Origin: Cavia porcellus
Taxonomy: Eukaryota > Chordata > Mammalia > Rodentia > Caviidae
DNA length: 64,000 nt
Assembly: GCF_034190915.1 (NCBI RefSeq)
Contig: NW_026947485.1
Span: 133,750,337-133,814,336 of the forward strand
Direction: 5' to 3'
Every line of letters starts with the position of its first letter. Positions within the stretch are counted from its first letter, which is position 1. The notes under the pieces are model-generated. The model searched no databases and was not told the origin of the DNA. It was given only the letters and a program-made list of their open reading frames with translations. The position numbers were made by a program, and so were the translations under genes. This document shows, in pieces, positions 38,680 through 47,583 of the stretch.

Positions 38680-38750
38680 TGTGCTGGGAATTGAACTCAT
38701 CATCTAGTGCTTGCCAGGCAGGCATTGTGCCACTGAAGTGTACCCTCGGA
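38680..38750 (-). mobile_element. ID-type SINE, antisense
   Basis: 'gtgctgggaattgaactcat', 'cttgccaggcaggcattgtg' and 'ccactgaagtgtaccc' are the reverse complement of an ID element. Confidence 0.75.
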
Positions 38751-40740
38751 TTCACGGGTTATTTCTTGTGCACTCTTCGTTGCAATTTTATTTCCTCATC
38801 AGTTTTCAAATGCATTTACTTTCCTATGTGACTCTGATTTGAATACTTTCCTGGTTTCCGGCAGATGCTAAACCTTAGTAGGAGGCCTTCTTTTTTACAG
38901 TCCTGCTCTCTTGATTTTGCACCTGCAAGGTTACCTTCATTACTATGAAATATTCAACTAACAATTTTTGGATTATGAATCTTGAACTTATGTTGCTAAA
39001 AAGCGTTATCCTTTGATTGATGCATTGTCATTGAGGAAGGAATAGTGTGACTATTTCAAAATAAGTGAGCTTATATATTTTATTTTCCAGGTGAGTGAAT
39101 TTTTAAACTCTATTCCAGTACTGACGTCTGAATATCCATGCTGTATAGTTCTGTTATACTAAGGCATAGCTGGGGCTTCAGATTTCATTATGTCTTATGG
39201 TGTCTACTGCACATTCTGGTTTCCTAGTTCAAGCCCTTAATTGCACTGGAAACTTTCTACAGATTTCCGTAGTGGGCAAATTACCTTCTATTTTTTTCCT
39301 CGTAGATCTATTTTGCACTCCTCGCCATCTAACTTTCTGTTCCAGAAAGATGATTTATATGGACTTTATAAACAGTTCCCTTGCTGTCTGGATTTTAATT
39401 GGCCATTTGGGAGTCCTGACCCCCAAAAGTAGTCTCTCTTCAAGTGTGAAAGCTCTGTATTCATTTCCCTAGTAACAAAGAAAACAAGAAATAACCCCAA
39501 ACTTCACAAATCAAAACAAACCCAAATCTCACAAAATAAAACAAAACAAAACATGTGGTCAAGAGCCTCTCACCAACTGGGTCAAGTTTTATTGTTTCCT
39601 AAAACTCTGTAGACTTGACTCTGAGCCCTAACTACTGTCAGGCAGATTTTTTTTTTGAGGCAAGTCATCTATTATTCTGAGTAAAACAATTATTCATAAT
39701 TTCATTACATGAATACTATAAGGATGAATTTTAAAGCTGATTTTTCTCCCTTAAAGTTTCTTTTGTTTATGATGGATAATATAACCAATAGTGTCTTAAC
39801 CATGCACTGAAATACTGTGATGGATTTCAGCTAAGTTGTGAATTTGGACTCATCACCATCTTTCAATTGTAGGGTTTTCATTCTTTGTATGCTTTGTGAT
39901 TGTGATCATATGTCTTACAGGGCAAGCTGGTGACTTATTTATATTAGTCACCTATTTTGCTTAAACATAGAATTTCTTTCCTAAGGATTATCATTTTTAT
40001 TCCTTAATGAGCACAGCTATAGAGAGTACAGGCAGCAGATGTGGCTGAGAGACTTGCAATGGGAATTGTTTGCGAAGTTAGCAATGACAGAGTGTTATTC
40101 TTCCTTTAGGAGCCATTTCACAGAATGGAGAGTACAAAAAAAATTGAGCTGACAGTGGCAGTGTGACATAGGTGGTATAATTGTTTTGGATAAAAGGATT
40201 TTCTGTGAATGGAAAGTAAATGATTGTATTGATTACTAGATTGGGCATGACAGACTCAAGGATATTACTCTGTTTTAAAAGATGTTTAAAATGCATGCAT
40301 GCATATAGGTATTACATAAGTATCTTTTATCTTCTATCTGTGTAGCTATTTGAAAAGCAATTTTAGCTTCCAATTGACTCTCAGTAGAGTATATCGTGCT
40401 ACTATGAGGATCACAATAGGTAAATCTGCCTTCCTAATGGACTTAGTTCAGATGATGTCGAATTATGTTTTATTCTGTATTCTAATTTTTCTTCAAATAC
40501 TTATAAGTTATATTTTCATAAAGCTTTCAGGTTGGTATGTTCTATTTTTAGGGATGAAACCTACTAAAAATGAACATCTTTTTTCATACCAGATATGTTG
40601 ACAACTAGTAGAAGTACTAGCTTATGTTGGTAGAACTTAATCCAATGATGGTGAAGCTTCTGGAGACTGAGTGCCCAAACTGCAACCTAAAACCCACTTA
40701 TTTATCACAAAATGACAACCCTGCAATCAGACATGGTTAC
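38751..40740. other. Unassigned intergenic sequence
   Basis: Nothing recognised apart from an A/C-rich tract at about 39,478-39,552 (AAAC and AAAAC units). Confidence 0.45.
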
Positions 40741-40755
40741 TGAGGTTTTAGTTTA
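40741..40755. repeat. Left 15-bp TSD of ORF1-only LINE
   Basis: TGAGGTTTTAGTTTA here is repeated exactly at 49,734-49,748. On the minus strand it follows the A-rich tail of the element. Confidence 0.9.
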
Positions 40756-40770
40756 TTTATTTATTTTTTA

Positions 40771-41490
40771 AATAGTAAGAAATCACTAGTTGATGTCTAC
40801 ATACTGTCATCTTACAAATAATTGTTCAAGATACATAAGTGGAACATATAAAGTATGAATTCAAACAGCAAGACTGCAAACAGTTCTGTTCAACTATCCA
40901 ACAAAAGCTTAGTAATATGGTTATCAGTCCTACACACTTAAACATACATGCAGTTATCCATAGCTTCACTTACGTTGAGAGTAAACAAACTAAAGCAGGC
41001 TAAAATCATTCTGAACAAAGAATAATAGTATTGTTGGATTTCACATCACGACCCTCCAGGATCAGCACTGGGTACTGCAGTGTCTTTTTAAAGAAAATTT
41101 TATTTAAAGAAAGACTAAATAAAACAGAAAACAGGTAGAAATAATACATACTTTCAAAGAAAAAATAAACAGTAAGAAATCACTAGCTGATGATTACAGA
41201 TTGTCTTCTTAAAAAATAGTTATTTAAGATACTAAAGTGGAGCATATAAAGTGGGGATTTAAACAGTGAGACTGTAACCAGTTCTGTTCAACTATCCAAC
41301 AAAAACTTAGAAATATGATTATCAATTCTATACACTCAAACATACATGCAGTTATCCATATCTTCAATTATGTTGAGATTGAACAAACCCAAGCAGTCTA
41401 TTATCACCCTGAACAAAGAATAATACTATTTCTGGGTATCACATTATGACACTCCAGGATCAGCACTGGGTACTTAAGTGTCTCTTTTTC
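40771..41490 (-). repeat. Two diverged copies of a roughly 320-bp unit, 397-bp period
   Basis: 40,774-41,087 and 41,171-41,484 align end to end (AGTAAGAAATCACTAG, then 'cagttctgttcaactatcca', 'catacatgcagttatccata' and 'ccaggatcagcactgggtac' in each). The spacing between copies is A-rich. This duplication lies in the 3' noncoding region of the ORF1-only LINE. Confidence 0.9.
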
Positions 41491-41599
41491 TTCAAAGTAT
41501 CTGTTTATTTCATCATGTGTGATAAGATCAGTTCTCATAAGCTGTTTATAGGTTCTACACATGTGTGAGTCTTAACATGTATTTCTATCCTTTCTATAT

Positions 41600-42000
41600 T
41601 AGAGGGGAAAACAAAACAAAGCAAGACAAAGCAAAACATGTTTCTATAAACACCTGAAATGAAAAAGACATATAAGACTGTTGTACAAGGAGTTCTACCA
41701 TAGTTCCTGTGTTGTATCTTGTTATCTTCAATAGAATTGTCTGTATCATCAGACATAATATAATTGAAAATATCAGTACATAACAGTATTAATAAAAACA
41801 TAACTTTGCATATAGTATAAAACTTCAAAAACAGGCAGTAATCAAACCAGAATGTGTATCATAGTGAGTCTTGTCATCTTCAGTGTAGTTACCTATACTC
41901 TCAGACTTGATACTATCAATCATATCAGTTTTGAATCAAATCTGTCAATACCAAACAACAATCAAACAAACCAGATTTAACTAAGATCAGTCATGATAAA
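41600..42000 (-). repeat. Diverged tandem units, period about 150 bp
   Basis: 'cttgttatcttcaatagaat' at 41,718 recurs as 'cttgtcatcttcagtgtagt' at 41,870, each followed by a 'ctcagacttgata'-like string. The same unit type occurs three times at 57,467-57,860 in the second ORF1-only LINE. Confidence 0.75.
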
Positions 42001-42281
42001 ACAGTATAAGTCATACAGGGCTCCAGATTAATTTAATAGGAAATTAAAGATGATTATTGTGCTATATTCTGATGTTTTTGGGATAGCTTCCTGTGCCCTC
42101 AAATCTAATGCAAGTAGACAAACTGGGATAGAATAAAATCTATCTAAGCAGAGTGGTGCTAGTAATGTGGGTTTTGAATCCTAATACACTATTGACAATA
42201 TCTTCTGCCATCTCTTTTAAGACTCTCCCTCCTCTTTCACTTCCCCAGGGTACACTGTGCATTTCTGGGTCTCACCAAGAC

Positions 42282-42287
42282 CCTTGG
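42282..42287. repeat. Left 6-bp TSD of provirus
   Basis: CCTTGG here is repeated at 47,520-47,525 on the other side of the provirus. A 6-bp duplication is usual for betaretrovirus/IAP-type integrases. Confidence 0.95.
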
Positions 42288-42772
42288 TGTCGATGTCCGC
42301 TCCCGGCCGGCAGGAAGGACACACGACATAGTCTGGTAGTGGACAACCTTTTTTTTTTATTCTTCTTCTCCGTACAGCCTGCCCTGGGTTCTCCCAGCTG
42401 AAGCCTCCTTTGGTCCGCTCTCCGCGGCTCCTCTTGTGCTTCAGTCTGCCCCGAAGCCTCTATCGGTCCGCTCTCCGCAGCTCCTTTTGGGCTTTTACTT
42501 CCGGGCTTTTATCTGGCTTCTTCTTCCGCCCAGGGGTGGCACCGGTATATATACGGGTACAGTGTCCAATCATGTTAAAGTAAGCAAGGCAAGCTGATTG
42601 GCTAACATCATCAGTTGCCAGGCAGACTATATTGTTGAGCGGGTTGTTTACGCGGTAAGCAGGAAACTAACATATTCGATGGGAGGGGTAATCTACCTTA
42701 GGCCTCACTCTTTACTACAGGCCTCACGTCCGCCAAGTGAGGCGACCGGGCTCGGGGCTGCGGCTCCCAACA
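42288..42772 (-). repeat. 3' LTR of provirus
   Basis: The 485-bp LTR has TG...CA termini (minus strand TGTTGGGAGCC ... CATCGACA). Base-by-base reading finds no difference from the 5' LTR. It contains a CCAAT box (complement of 42,597-42,601), TATATATA (42,546-42,553), a 53-bp tandem duplication (starts at 42,400 and 42,453) and AATAAA (complement of 42,356-42,361). Transcription would start about 25-30 bp below 42,546, making R long and U5 short. Confidence 0.95.
42400..42500 (-). repeat. 53-bp tandem duplication in the LTR
   Basis: 'gaagcctcctttggtccgct' at 42,400 recurs as 'gaagcctctatcggtccgct' at 42,453, each followed by CTCCGC(G/A)GCTCCT. It lies between the TATA box and the polyadenylation signal, so in the R region of the RNA. 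The same duplication is in the 5' LTR. Confidence 0.85.
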
Positions 42773-42786
42773 TCTCCCCCTTTTTT
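42773..42786 (-). promoter_or_regulatory. Polypurine tract
   Basis: On the minus strand AAAAAAGGGGGAGA lies directly against the start of the 3' LTR (TGTTGGG). It is the expected RNase H-resistant primer for plus-strand DNA synthesis. Confidence 0.92.
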
Positions 42787-43266
42787 ATTTTTTATGAATG
42801 TGCGCATCGTAGCCCTTCCTGGACTGGGTGCAGAGGCTTATGTCCTATGCGTAGGCCCACCGTAGGTCCTTGGCTTAGACCCTGGTCGGCCGTCCCATGG
42901 TCTGCCAAGGCCCTGAGGCCCTCGTCCTTTTTCTAGGGCCAGGCACAAACTGGACGGAACCTGGATGCACACAAGCTTGCATTCATTTCCTCTCCGTAAA
43001 GAAATCCCCTCGGAGAGAAATTTAGACCTGGGCAGCATCTAACAGTCCAGCGGCTTACGTGCAGGATGGGGTAGGGCCTGGCTTAGGTCGAGTCATGCTG
43101 GGGAGGCACGCTCTTACCCGTCATTGACTCATCTACCCTGCTATATCATAATTTTTTAGAGGAGGAGTGTGGGAAGCTCACCGTCCCTAGACTCGGTCGT
43201 AGGCTAGGCGAGCGAGCCATGCATATGCCTGAGGATCTTCTTGTCCATTTCGGGCTACCGCTATTT
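42787..43266 (-). other. Proviral 3' noncoding region, no env
   Basis: About 480 bp between the integrase stop and the polypurine tract. The only open frame, 42,838-43,038, shows no surface or transmembrane envelope features. The env gene is absent, as in intracisternal IAP elements. Confidence 0.75.
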
Positions 43267-43941
43267 CTATTTATCTTGTTGGTTGGTCTGTGATGGATCT
43301 CCAGTAGGGCAGGTCTGATCTTCAGTCGAGGGCTTTGTTGCCCGTGTCAGTCTCTCCGGTATCCACAGTGGTTCTCGTCCCGGTTCCTGTGGGAAAACAC
43401 AAACCGCGCCTCGGTTCCAGCTGACCACTGGATCCGGGCCCATCCATTGTCCTGTCAGGACATCTTTCCACTTCACCCACCCTTTATGGTTGGGGGAAGG
43501 GTTGCAGTGCTCCACAGCTGGGGAGCGATTATCATTATTTAAATTTAAAAAATTGTGTGTGAATAGTGCCATGGATAATCGTGCCTTTGGGGCCAGGCCT
43601 TGGCCTACTCCCCCTTTTTGTTTTTGTAAAATTTTTTTGAGGCTTCTATGAGCCCTCTCAATGATTCCTTGACCTTGGGGATTGTATGGGATACCATGTT
43701 TTAATTGAACCTCCATCATTTTGCAGAACTCATTGAAGGCTTTGCCTATATAGGCTGGTCCATTATCAGTTTTTAATATTTTTGGTTTGCCCCATGCGGC
43801 CCAAGCTGCCAGGCAATGATTGATCACATTAGACACTTTTTTACCTGTTTCTGCTGTTGCAAATATGACGCGAGAACAGGTGTCTGTGGAAACATGAACA
43901 TATTTAAGAGTCCCAAACTCCTGTATATGTGTGATGTCCAT
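43267..43941 (-). pseudogene. Integrase core and C-terminal domain, downstream of a TGA
   Basis: Integrase inserts retroviral DNA into the host genome. This open stretch holds the catalytic triad D-D-35-E: D in MDITHI (residue 2), D in KTDNGPAY (59) and E in GIIERAHRS (95), with exactly 35 residues between the last two. A C-terminal segment ends in [10 protein letters not shown]. It is in the same frame as the upstream pol piece, separated only by the TGA at 43,945-43,947 and one codon. Translation would need to start again inside the core, so it is treated as broken. Confidence 0.92.
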
Positions 43942-43944
43942 CTG

Positions 43945-45294
43945 TCAAACATCACCAGGGATCAAACCTCGAGGGTTTACTCCCATCGGTATGGCAGGTT
44001 TGTATGTGGCACAGGAGTCACATAGTCGCACGATATCTCGTGCATCTGCTCTAGAAACATGGAAATGGTTTGCTAGTGTCCTGGCATTAACATGAAATTT
44101 ATCATGGAAGGCACGGGCTCGCTCGATTGGTGTTAGTAAGGTAAAAATCCATAACGGGCGAGTGGCAGTGTCAGCAGCCGCATTCCCCTGTGCCATAGGC
44201 CCTGGCAGGGATGTATGTGCTCTTATGTGGGTGGTGAAGACCTTATGGTGTCTGTTTTGAAGCAATGTCTGGATAGACAGGAACAGTCCAGCCACTGTGG
44301 AAGTGGATCTAATTAAACCGGCAGTCTCAAGCACTTGTATAGCATTGACCACATATCTAGAATCGGAGACAATGTTAATGGCTTTTGAGAACCGTTCAAG
44401 AATCATTTTAACGATCTGCAGTTTTACCACCTGAGGCTGATCTGGTTTAAATTGTATGGTAACCGGGGGCTTGTCTAGGATCACATAGGCGCCTATCCCC
44501 GTCTTGGAGCCATCTGTGTATATTGTAGTTGCTGGGACTAATGGCTCAGAGGCAGTAACCTTTGGAAAAATTATAGGGTGCTGAGTGACAAATGACAAGA
44601 TAGGGTCTTTAGGGTATTGATTGTTTATATCCCCATGGAAAACACATCTCAGAATGGCCCAAGTATCTATGCAGGCAGCCAGGGTCTTGATCTGGCTGGC
44701 GGTATAGGGTACTCGGATGGCTTGTGGTCCTGAGCCAAAATGTTGGACAGCTCTATCATGCGCTTCAAGGGCCAATGAAGCGACTGCCTCTGGGTAATGC
44801 TCTATGACTTTTGCAGGTGAGACCTTAGGGTGTATCCACAGTAGTGGTCCTTTCTGCCAAATCACCGCTGTAGGCTGTAGACTAGTCTGTAGCAAACAGA
44901 CATCAAAGGGTCGCCCTGGTTCAATTCTGTGTAAGGTAGCCCCACCTAAGGCTTTCTCTACTCTCTGTAAGGCAGCTCTTGCCTCAGGAGTGAGCCTCCT
45001 GTGGGAGGCTATATCTGGGTCTCCCTTTAGAAGGTCGAACAGGGGTTTGAGATCTGAATTTGGTATATGTAAATATGGCCTAATCCAATTAATGTCTCCC
45101 AATAGCTTTTGCATGTCATTTAGGGTCCTAACGCCATCCGTCTTAATGGTGACCTTCTGTATAAGTCTGGAGGCGACACTGAGGTCCACACCTGTTGACC
45201 CAGGGGTGGCCCTTGTTGAAGGCTGCCACCCTGAGCTGTCCTGTCTCTGGGGCGGGGGCCCGCCTTTGAAGGGGGCCCCCTCTGGCCGTTTTTT
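43945..45294 (-). pseudogene. Truncated pol: RT thumb, RNase H and integrase zinc domain
   Basis: The frame is open from the slippery site (45,294) to the TGA at 43,945, about 450 codons, and is -1 relative to gag. Its first part includes RATPGSTGVDL (45,217-45,185), like the first dUTPase motif of betaretroviral pro. The sequence then jumps to the RT thumb (LLGDINWIRPYLHIPNSDLK), so protease and RT fingers/palm, including the catalytic YxDD region, are deleted. RNase H follows, with TDGS at 44,516 and SDSRYV, but lysine (AAA, 44,422-44,424) stands where the family has its catalytic glutamate. The integrase zinc motif H-x3-H-x23-C-x2-C is complete. There is no in-frame ATG at the start; expression would depend on frameshifting from gag. 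Confidence 0.9.
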
Positions 45295-46835
45295 GGCTCT
45301 CTAGCATCTTGTCCACAAATACGGTTGCCCTGAGCATCAAAGACCGACCTACACTCCTCAGCTTTGTGTGATCCCTTCTTGCATCGCCCACAAACATATG
45401 GTTTTTTATTCCTAGGGCGAGGCCTAGCATCTGCATTGTTTGGGCAGTGACGTTTAATGTGTCCTGGCTCCCCGCAGGCAAAACACCCTTTAGCCTTACA
45501 TTCCCCTTCTAACCCGCGAGGTCCCCTCTGCTGTACAGCCGCGGCCAGGAGAGCAGCCACTCCCGAGTTGGAGAGCGGCCCCCCTATCTCTCTGTATATC
45601 CTAATCCAGGCATTGAGGTCCTTGTTCTTATGAGGAGCTATCGCTGCCTTGCATTCCTTTGTACACTGTTCGAAAATCAGCTGCCTTACCAGCGGTCGAG
45701 CCACTCCCGGATCAGAAAATATCTTATCGGCAGCATCTTGCATTCGGGCCACAAAGTCAACAAATGGCTCTGTGGTACCCTGAATTATTTTTGAAAGACA
45801 CAAGGAGGCTGTTTCAGCACCACTTACTTGCTTCCAGGCGCGGAGTCCTATGGCATTGATTTGCTCATAGACAGCGCCGGGGAACTGGGTCTGGTCATCA
45901 GCGTGCCGACCTTCTCCCATAAGCATTTCCTTGTTCCACCCCCGGTTTCCTCGATTGGCGTTTTTCTCAGCCTGCTCGGCAGAGAACTCTGCATACCAGG
46001 CTCGCCAATCCAGGTAACTGCCCGAGGGCAGACAGGCCTTTGCCAGCTGAATCCAGTCCGCGGGGGTGAGGGGCCCAGAAGACAGATTCTCCAGCATGGC
46101 AATGGTGTAAGGCGCAGTCGGCCCAAAGGTTGTAACTGCATTTTTAAGTTCTCTAATCTGCTTTATCTCAAAAGGCTCCCATACATTGCGTCCCTGGCCC
46201 ATAGCTACTTGTACAGGAAATATCTCGTAGGGGCCACTATCTATCCCAGGTGGATGTACCTCATGAGACAAGCGTCCCCCCTGCCAAAGCCGCCTGTAAA
46301 AATACCGACCTGCCGGCGGCGGAGCATAAGACAGCGGCCGTGATTGGGCGGAAAATGGGGGCCCGTGCATCACTTCCTGTTCTGGCGAAGAGGAAGGGAG
46401 CTCCCGGGCGGCCGCCCCGCGGCGAGGGATCGCCTCCGGAAACGGCCCCCAAGGTGGGGCGGAAGGCTTCGCCTCCCTCTCGCGCCGGGGAGCGCTCAGG
46501 AGCTCTCTACTCCTCCGCAGACCAGGTTGAGCAGAGTGCAATTCGCGGGGCAACGCTGGAAAAGAACCCTGCGACTCCTTATTGAGCGATTTAGGCTCCT
46601 GACAGCTGGTCTCTTTGGCCTCCTTGCCATTCAACTTTCCCTCGTCCTCGGAGTCAGACGACTCCGAGGCTAGAGCCCCGTCCTCCTCCTTAGCATCCTT
46701 GTTCCCCTTGACAGACACCTCTCGGGAGCTCCCTGACTGGGCCTGCTCAGATACCCTGCATACTTTTGTAAGCTCTTGAGAGCTTTCTCTACAACCACCC
46801 TCGCTCTTAGTGCCGCTACCTAGCATGTTTCCCAT
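45120..46835 (-). CDS. gag: ERV gag polyprotein, out-of-frame 3' tail
   Basis: Gag assembles the particle. The 571-codon frame starts MGN, giving a glycine-2 myristoylation site. It has a long charged matrix/linker part (residues 1-190), a betaretrovirus-type capsid (about 200-430) with the major homology region IIQGTTEPFVDFVARM (350-365), and a nucleocapsid with two CCHC zinc knuckles, CFACGEPGHIKRHC (451-464) and CGRCKKGSHKAEEC (482-495). The slippery codons are residues 514-516. The last 20-odd residues (from about 549) read the pol-derived sequence in the wrong frame, because the internal deletion removed the original gag end. It could still make a nearly complete Gag. Start chosen at the only ATG with a myristoylation signal, 180 bp after the primer-binding site. 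Confidence 0.93.
   Translation of the reverse strand: MGNMLGSGTKSEGGCRESSQELTKVCRVSEQAQSGSSREVSVKGNKDAKEEDGALASESSDSEDEGKLNGKEAKETSCQEPKSLNKESQGSFPALPRELHSAQPGLRRSRELLSAPRREREAKPSAPPWGPFPEAIPRRGAAARELPSSSPEQEVMHGPPFSAQSRPLSYAPPPAGRYFYRRLWQGGRLSHEVHPPGIDSGPYEIFPVQVAMGQGRNVWEPFEIKQIRELKNAVTTFGPTAPYTIAMLENLSSGPLTPADWIQLAKACLPSGSYLDWRAWYAEFSAEQAEKNANRGNRGWNKEMLMGEGRHADDQTQFPGAVYEQINAIGLRAWKQVSGAETASLCLSKIIQGTTEPFVDFVARMQDAADKIFSDPGVARPLVRQLIFEQCTKECKAAIAPHKNKDLNAWIRIYREIGGPLSNSGVAALLAAAVQQRGPRGLEGECKAKGCFACGEPGHIKRHCPNNADARPRPRNKKPYVCGRCKKGSHKAEECRSVFDAQGNRICGQDAREPKNGQRGPPSKAGPRPRDRTAQGGSLQQGPPLGQQVWTSVSPPDLYRRSPLRRMALGP
45254..45294 (-). promoter_or_regulatory. -1 ribosomal frameshift signal (A AAA AAC plus hairpin)
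   Basis: The heptamer A AAA AAC (complement of 45,288-45,294) is in the gag frame as CCA AAA AAC. After a 7-base spacer comes GGGGGCCC (45,280-45,273), an 11-base loop that can itself pair (CCTT/AAGG), and GGGCCCCC (45,261-45,254), an 8-bp GC stem. Slip heptamer, spacing and stem match the gag-pro signal of betaretroviruses and IAPs. The -1 frame is open downstream. Confidence 0.9.
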
Positions 46836-47014
46836 TTTTTAATATGTTACTCACCGCGTGAGGCCCAAGGAATCCGCCACTTACGCGTGAGCCTGAGGGG
46901 AGTCTAAAAGCCCTGTAGGTGCGCGCCACCCAGAGCCCAGGCTTATCCCCAACTCACCTGTCTCGCAGCTCTGTACTGGAGCGTTGTCCACTTCCACGTC
47001 GCGGGGGTGATCAG
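46836..47014 (-). other. Proviral leader
   Basis: About 180 bp from the primer-binding site to the gag ATG, where packaging signals normally lie. No specific motif was identified. Confidence 0.7.
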
Positions 47015-47032
47015 TCCCCGTACGGGCCACCA
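47015..47032 (-). promoter_or_regulatory. Primer-binding site matching tRNA-Ile
   Basis: On the minus strand TGGTGGCCCGTACGGGGA lies 2 bases after the 5' LTR. It is the exact complement of the last 18 bases of mammalian tRNA-Ile(AAU), including CCA, as I know that tRNA. Pairing stops after 18 bases, as expected. Confidence 0.85.
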
Positions 47033-47034
47033 AA

Positions 47035-47519
47035 TGTCGATGTCCGCTCCCGGCCGGCAGGAAGGACACACGACATAGTCTGGTAGTGGACAACCTTTTT
47101 TTTTTATTCTTCTTCTCCGTACAGCCTGCCCTGGGTTCTCCCAGCTGAAGCCTCCTTTGGTCCGCTCTCCGCGGCTCCTCTTGTGCTTCAGTCTGCCCCG
47201 AAGCCTCTATCGGTCCGCTCTCCGCAGCTCCTTTTGGGCTTTTACTTCCGGGCTTTTATCTGGCTTCTTCTTCCGCCCAGGGGTGGCACCGGTATATATA
47301 CGGGTACAGTGTCCAATCATGTTAAAGTAAGCAAGGCAAGCTGATTGGCTAACATCATCAGTTGCCAGGCAGACTATATTGTTGAGCGGGTTGTTTACGC
47401 GGTAAGCAGGAAACTAACATATTCGATGGGAGGGGTAATCTACCTTAGGCCTCACTCTTTACTACAGGCCTCACGTCCGCCAAGTGAGGCGACCGGGCTC
47501 GGGGCTGCGGCTCCCAACA
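47035..47519 (-). repeat. 5' LTR of provirus
   Basis: 485 bp, read as identical to the 3' LTR including the 10-T run. TATA at 47,293-47,300 and AATAAA at the complement of 47,103-47,108. It would drive transcription leftwards through gag and the pol remnant. Confidence 0.95.
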
Positions 47520-47525
47520 CCTTGG
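47520..47525. repeat. Right 6-bp TSD of provirus
   Basis: CCTTGG, exact partner of 42,282-42,287. Confidence 0.95.
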
Positions 47526-47583
47526 TTTTAAATTGCAGGGGGGCAATTTGCTATTTACCTAAGTGGTTCTGAACCTTTTTTCT

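Larger units (their letters stand above)
42288..47519 (-). mobile_element. IAP-like class II ERV provirus, internally deleted (5.2 kb)
   Basis: Minus-strand order: 5' LTR (47,519-47,035), primer-binding site (47,032-47,015), leader, gag (46,835-45,120), frameshift site (45,294), truncated pro/dUTPase start fused to RT thumb, RNase H and integrase (to 43,267), a 480-bp noncoding stretch without env, polypurine tract (42,786-42,773) and 3' LTR (42,772-42,288). TSD CCTTGG on both sides. The LTR start TGTTGGGAGCCGC and the betaretrovirus-type Gag point to an IAP-like group. Its GC content is far above the flanks. It lacks protease, most of RT and env, and integrase carries a TGA, so it cannot move alone. 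Confidence 0.95.

Noticed and set aside
38458..38831. Frames with FLSFF repeats
   Set aside because: Translation of the (TTTC)n microsatellite.
42598..42936. 112-codon plus frame, with a 75-codon partner at 47,345-47,572
   Set aside because: Both lie antisense in the two LTRs and share the same first 58 residues only because the LTRs are identical.
42787..43266. Possible env remnant
   Set aside because: The only open frame has no signal peptide, cleavage site or membrane anchor; it is treated as noncoding.
45143..45481. 112-codon minus frame overlapping the end of gag, as an accessory gene
   Set aside because: It is in the -1 frame that contains the frameshift product; its upstream part has no independent motif or start context.
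45828..46343. 171-codon plus-strand frame over gag (also 44,804-45,304 and 46,250-46,673)
   Set aside because: Antisense shadows of the GC-rich gag/pol; no start context, no domain, and the minus strand carries clear retroviral motifs.
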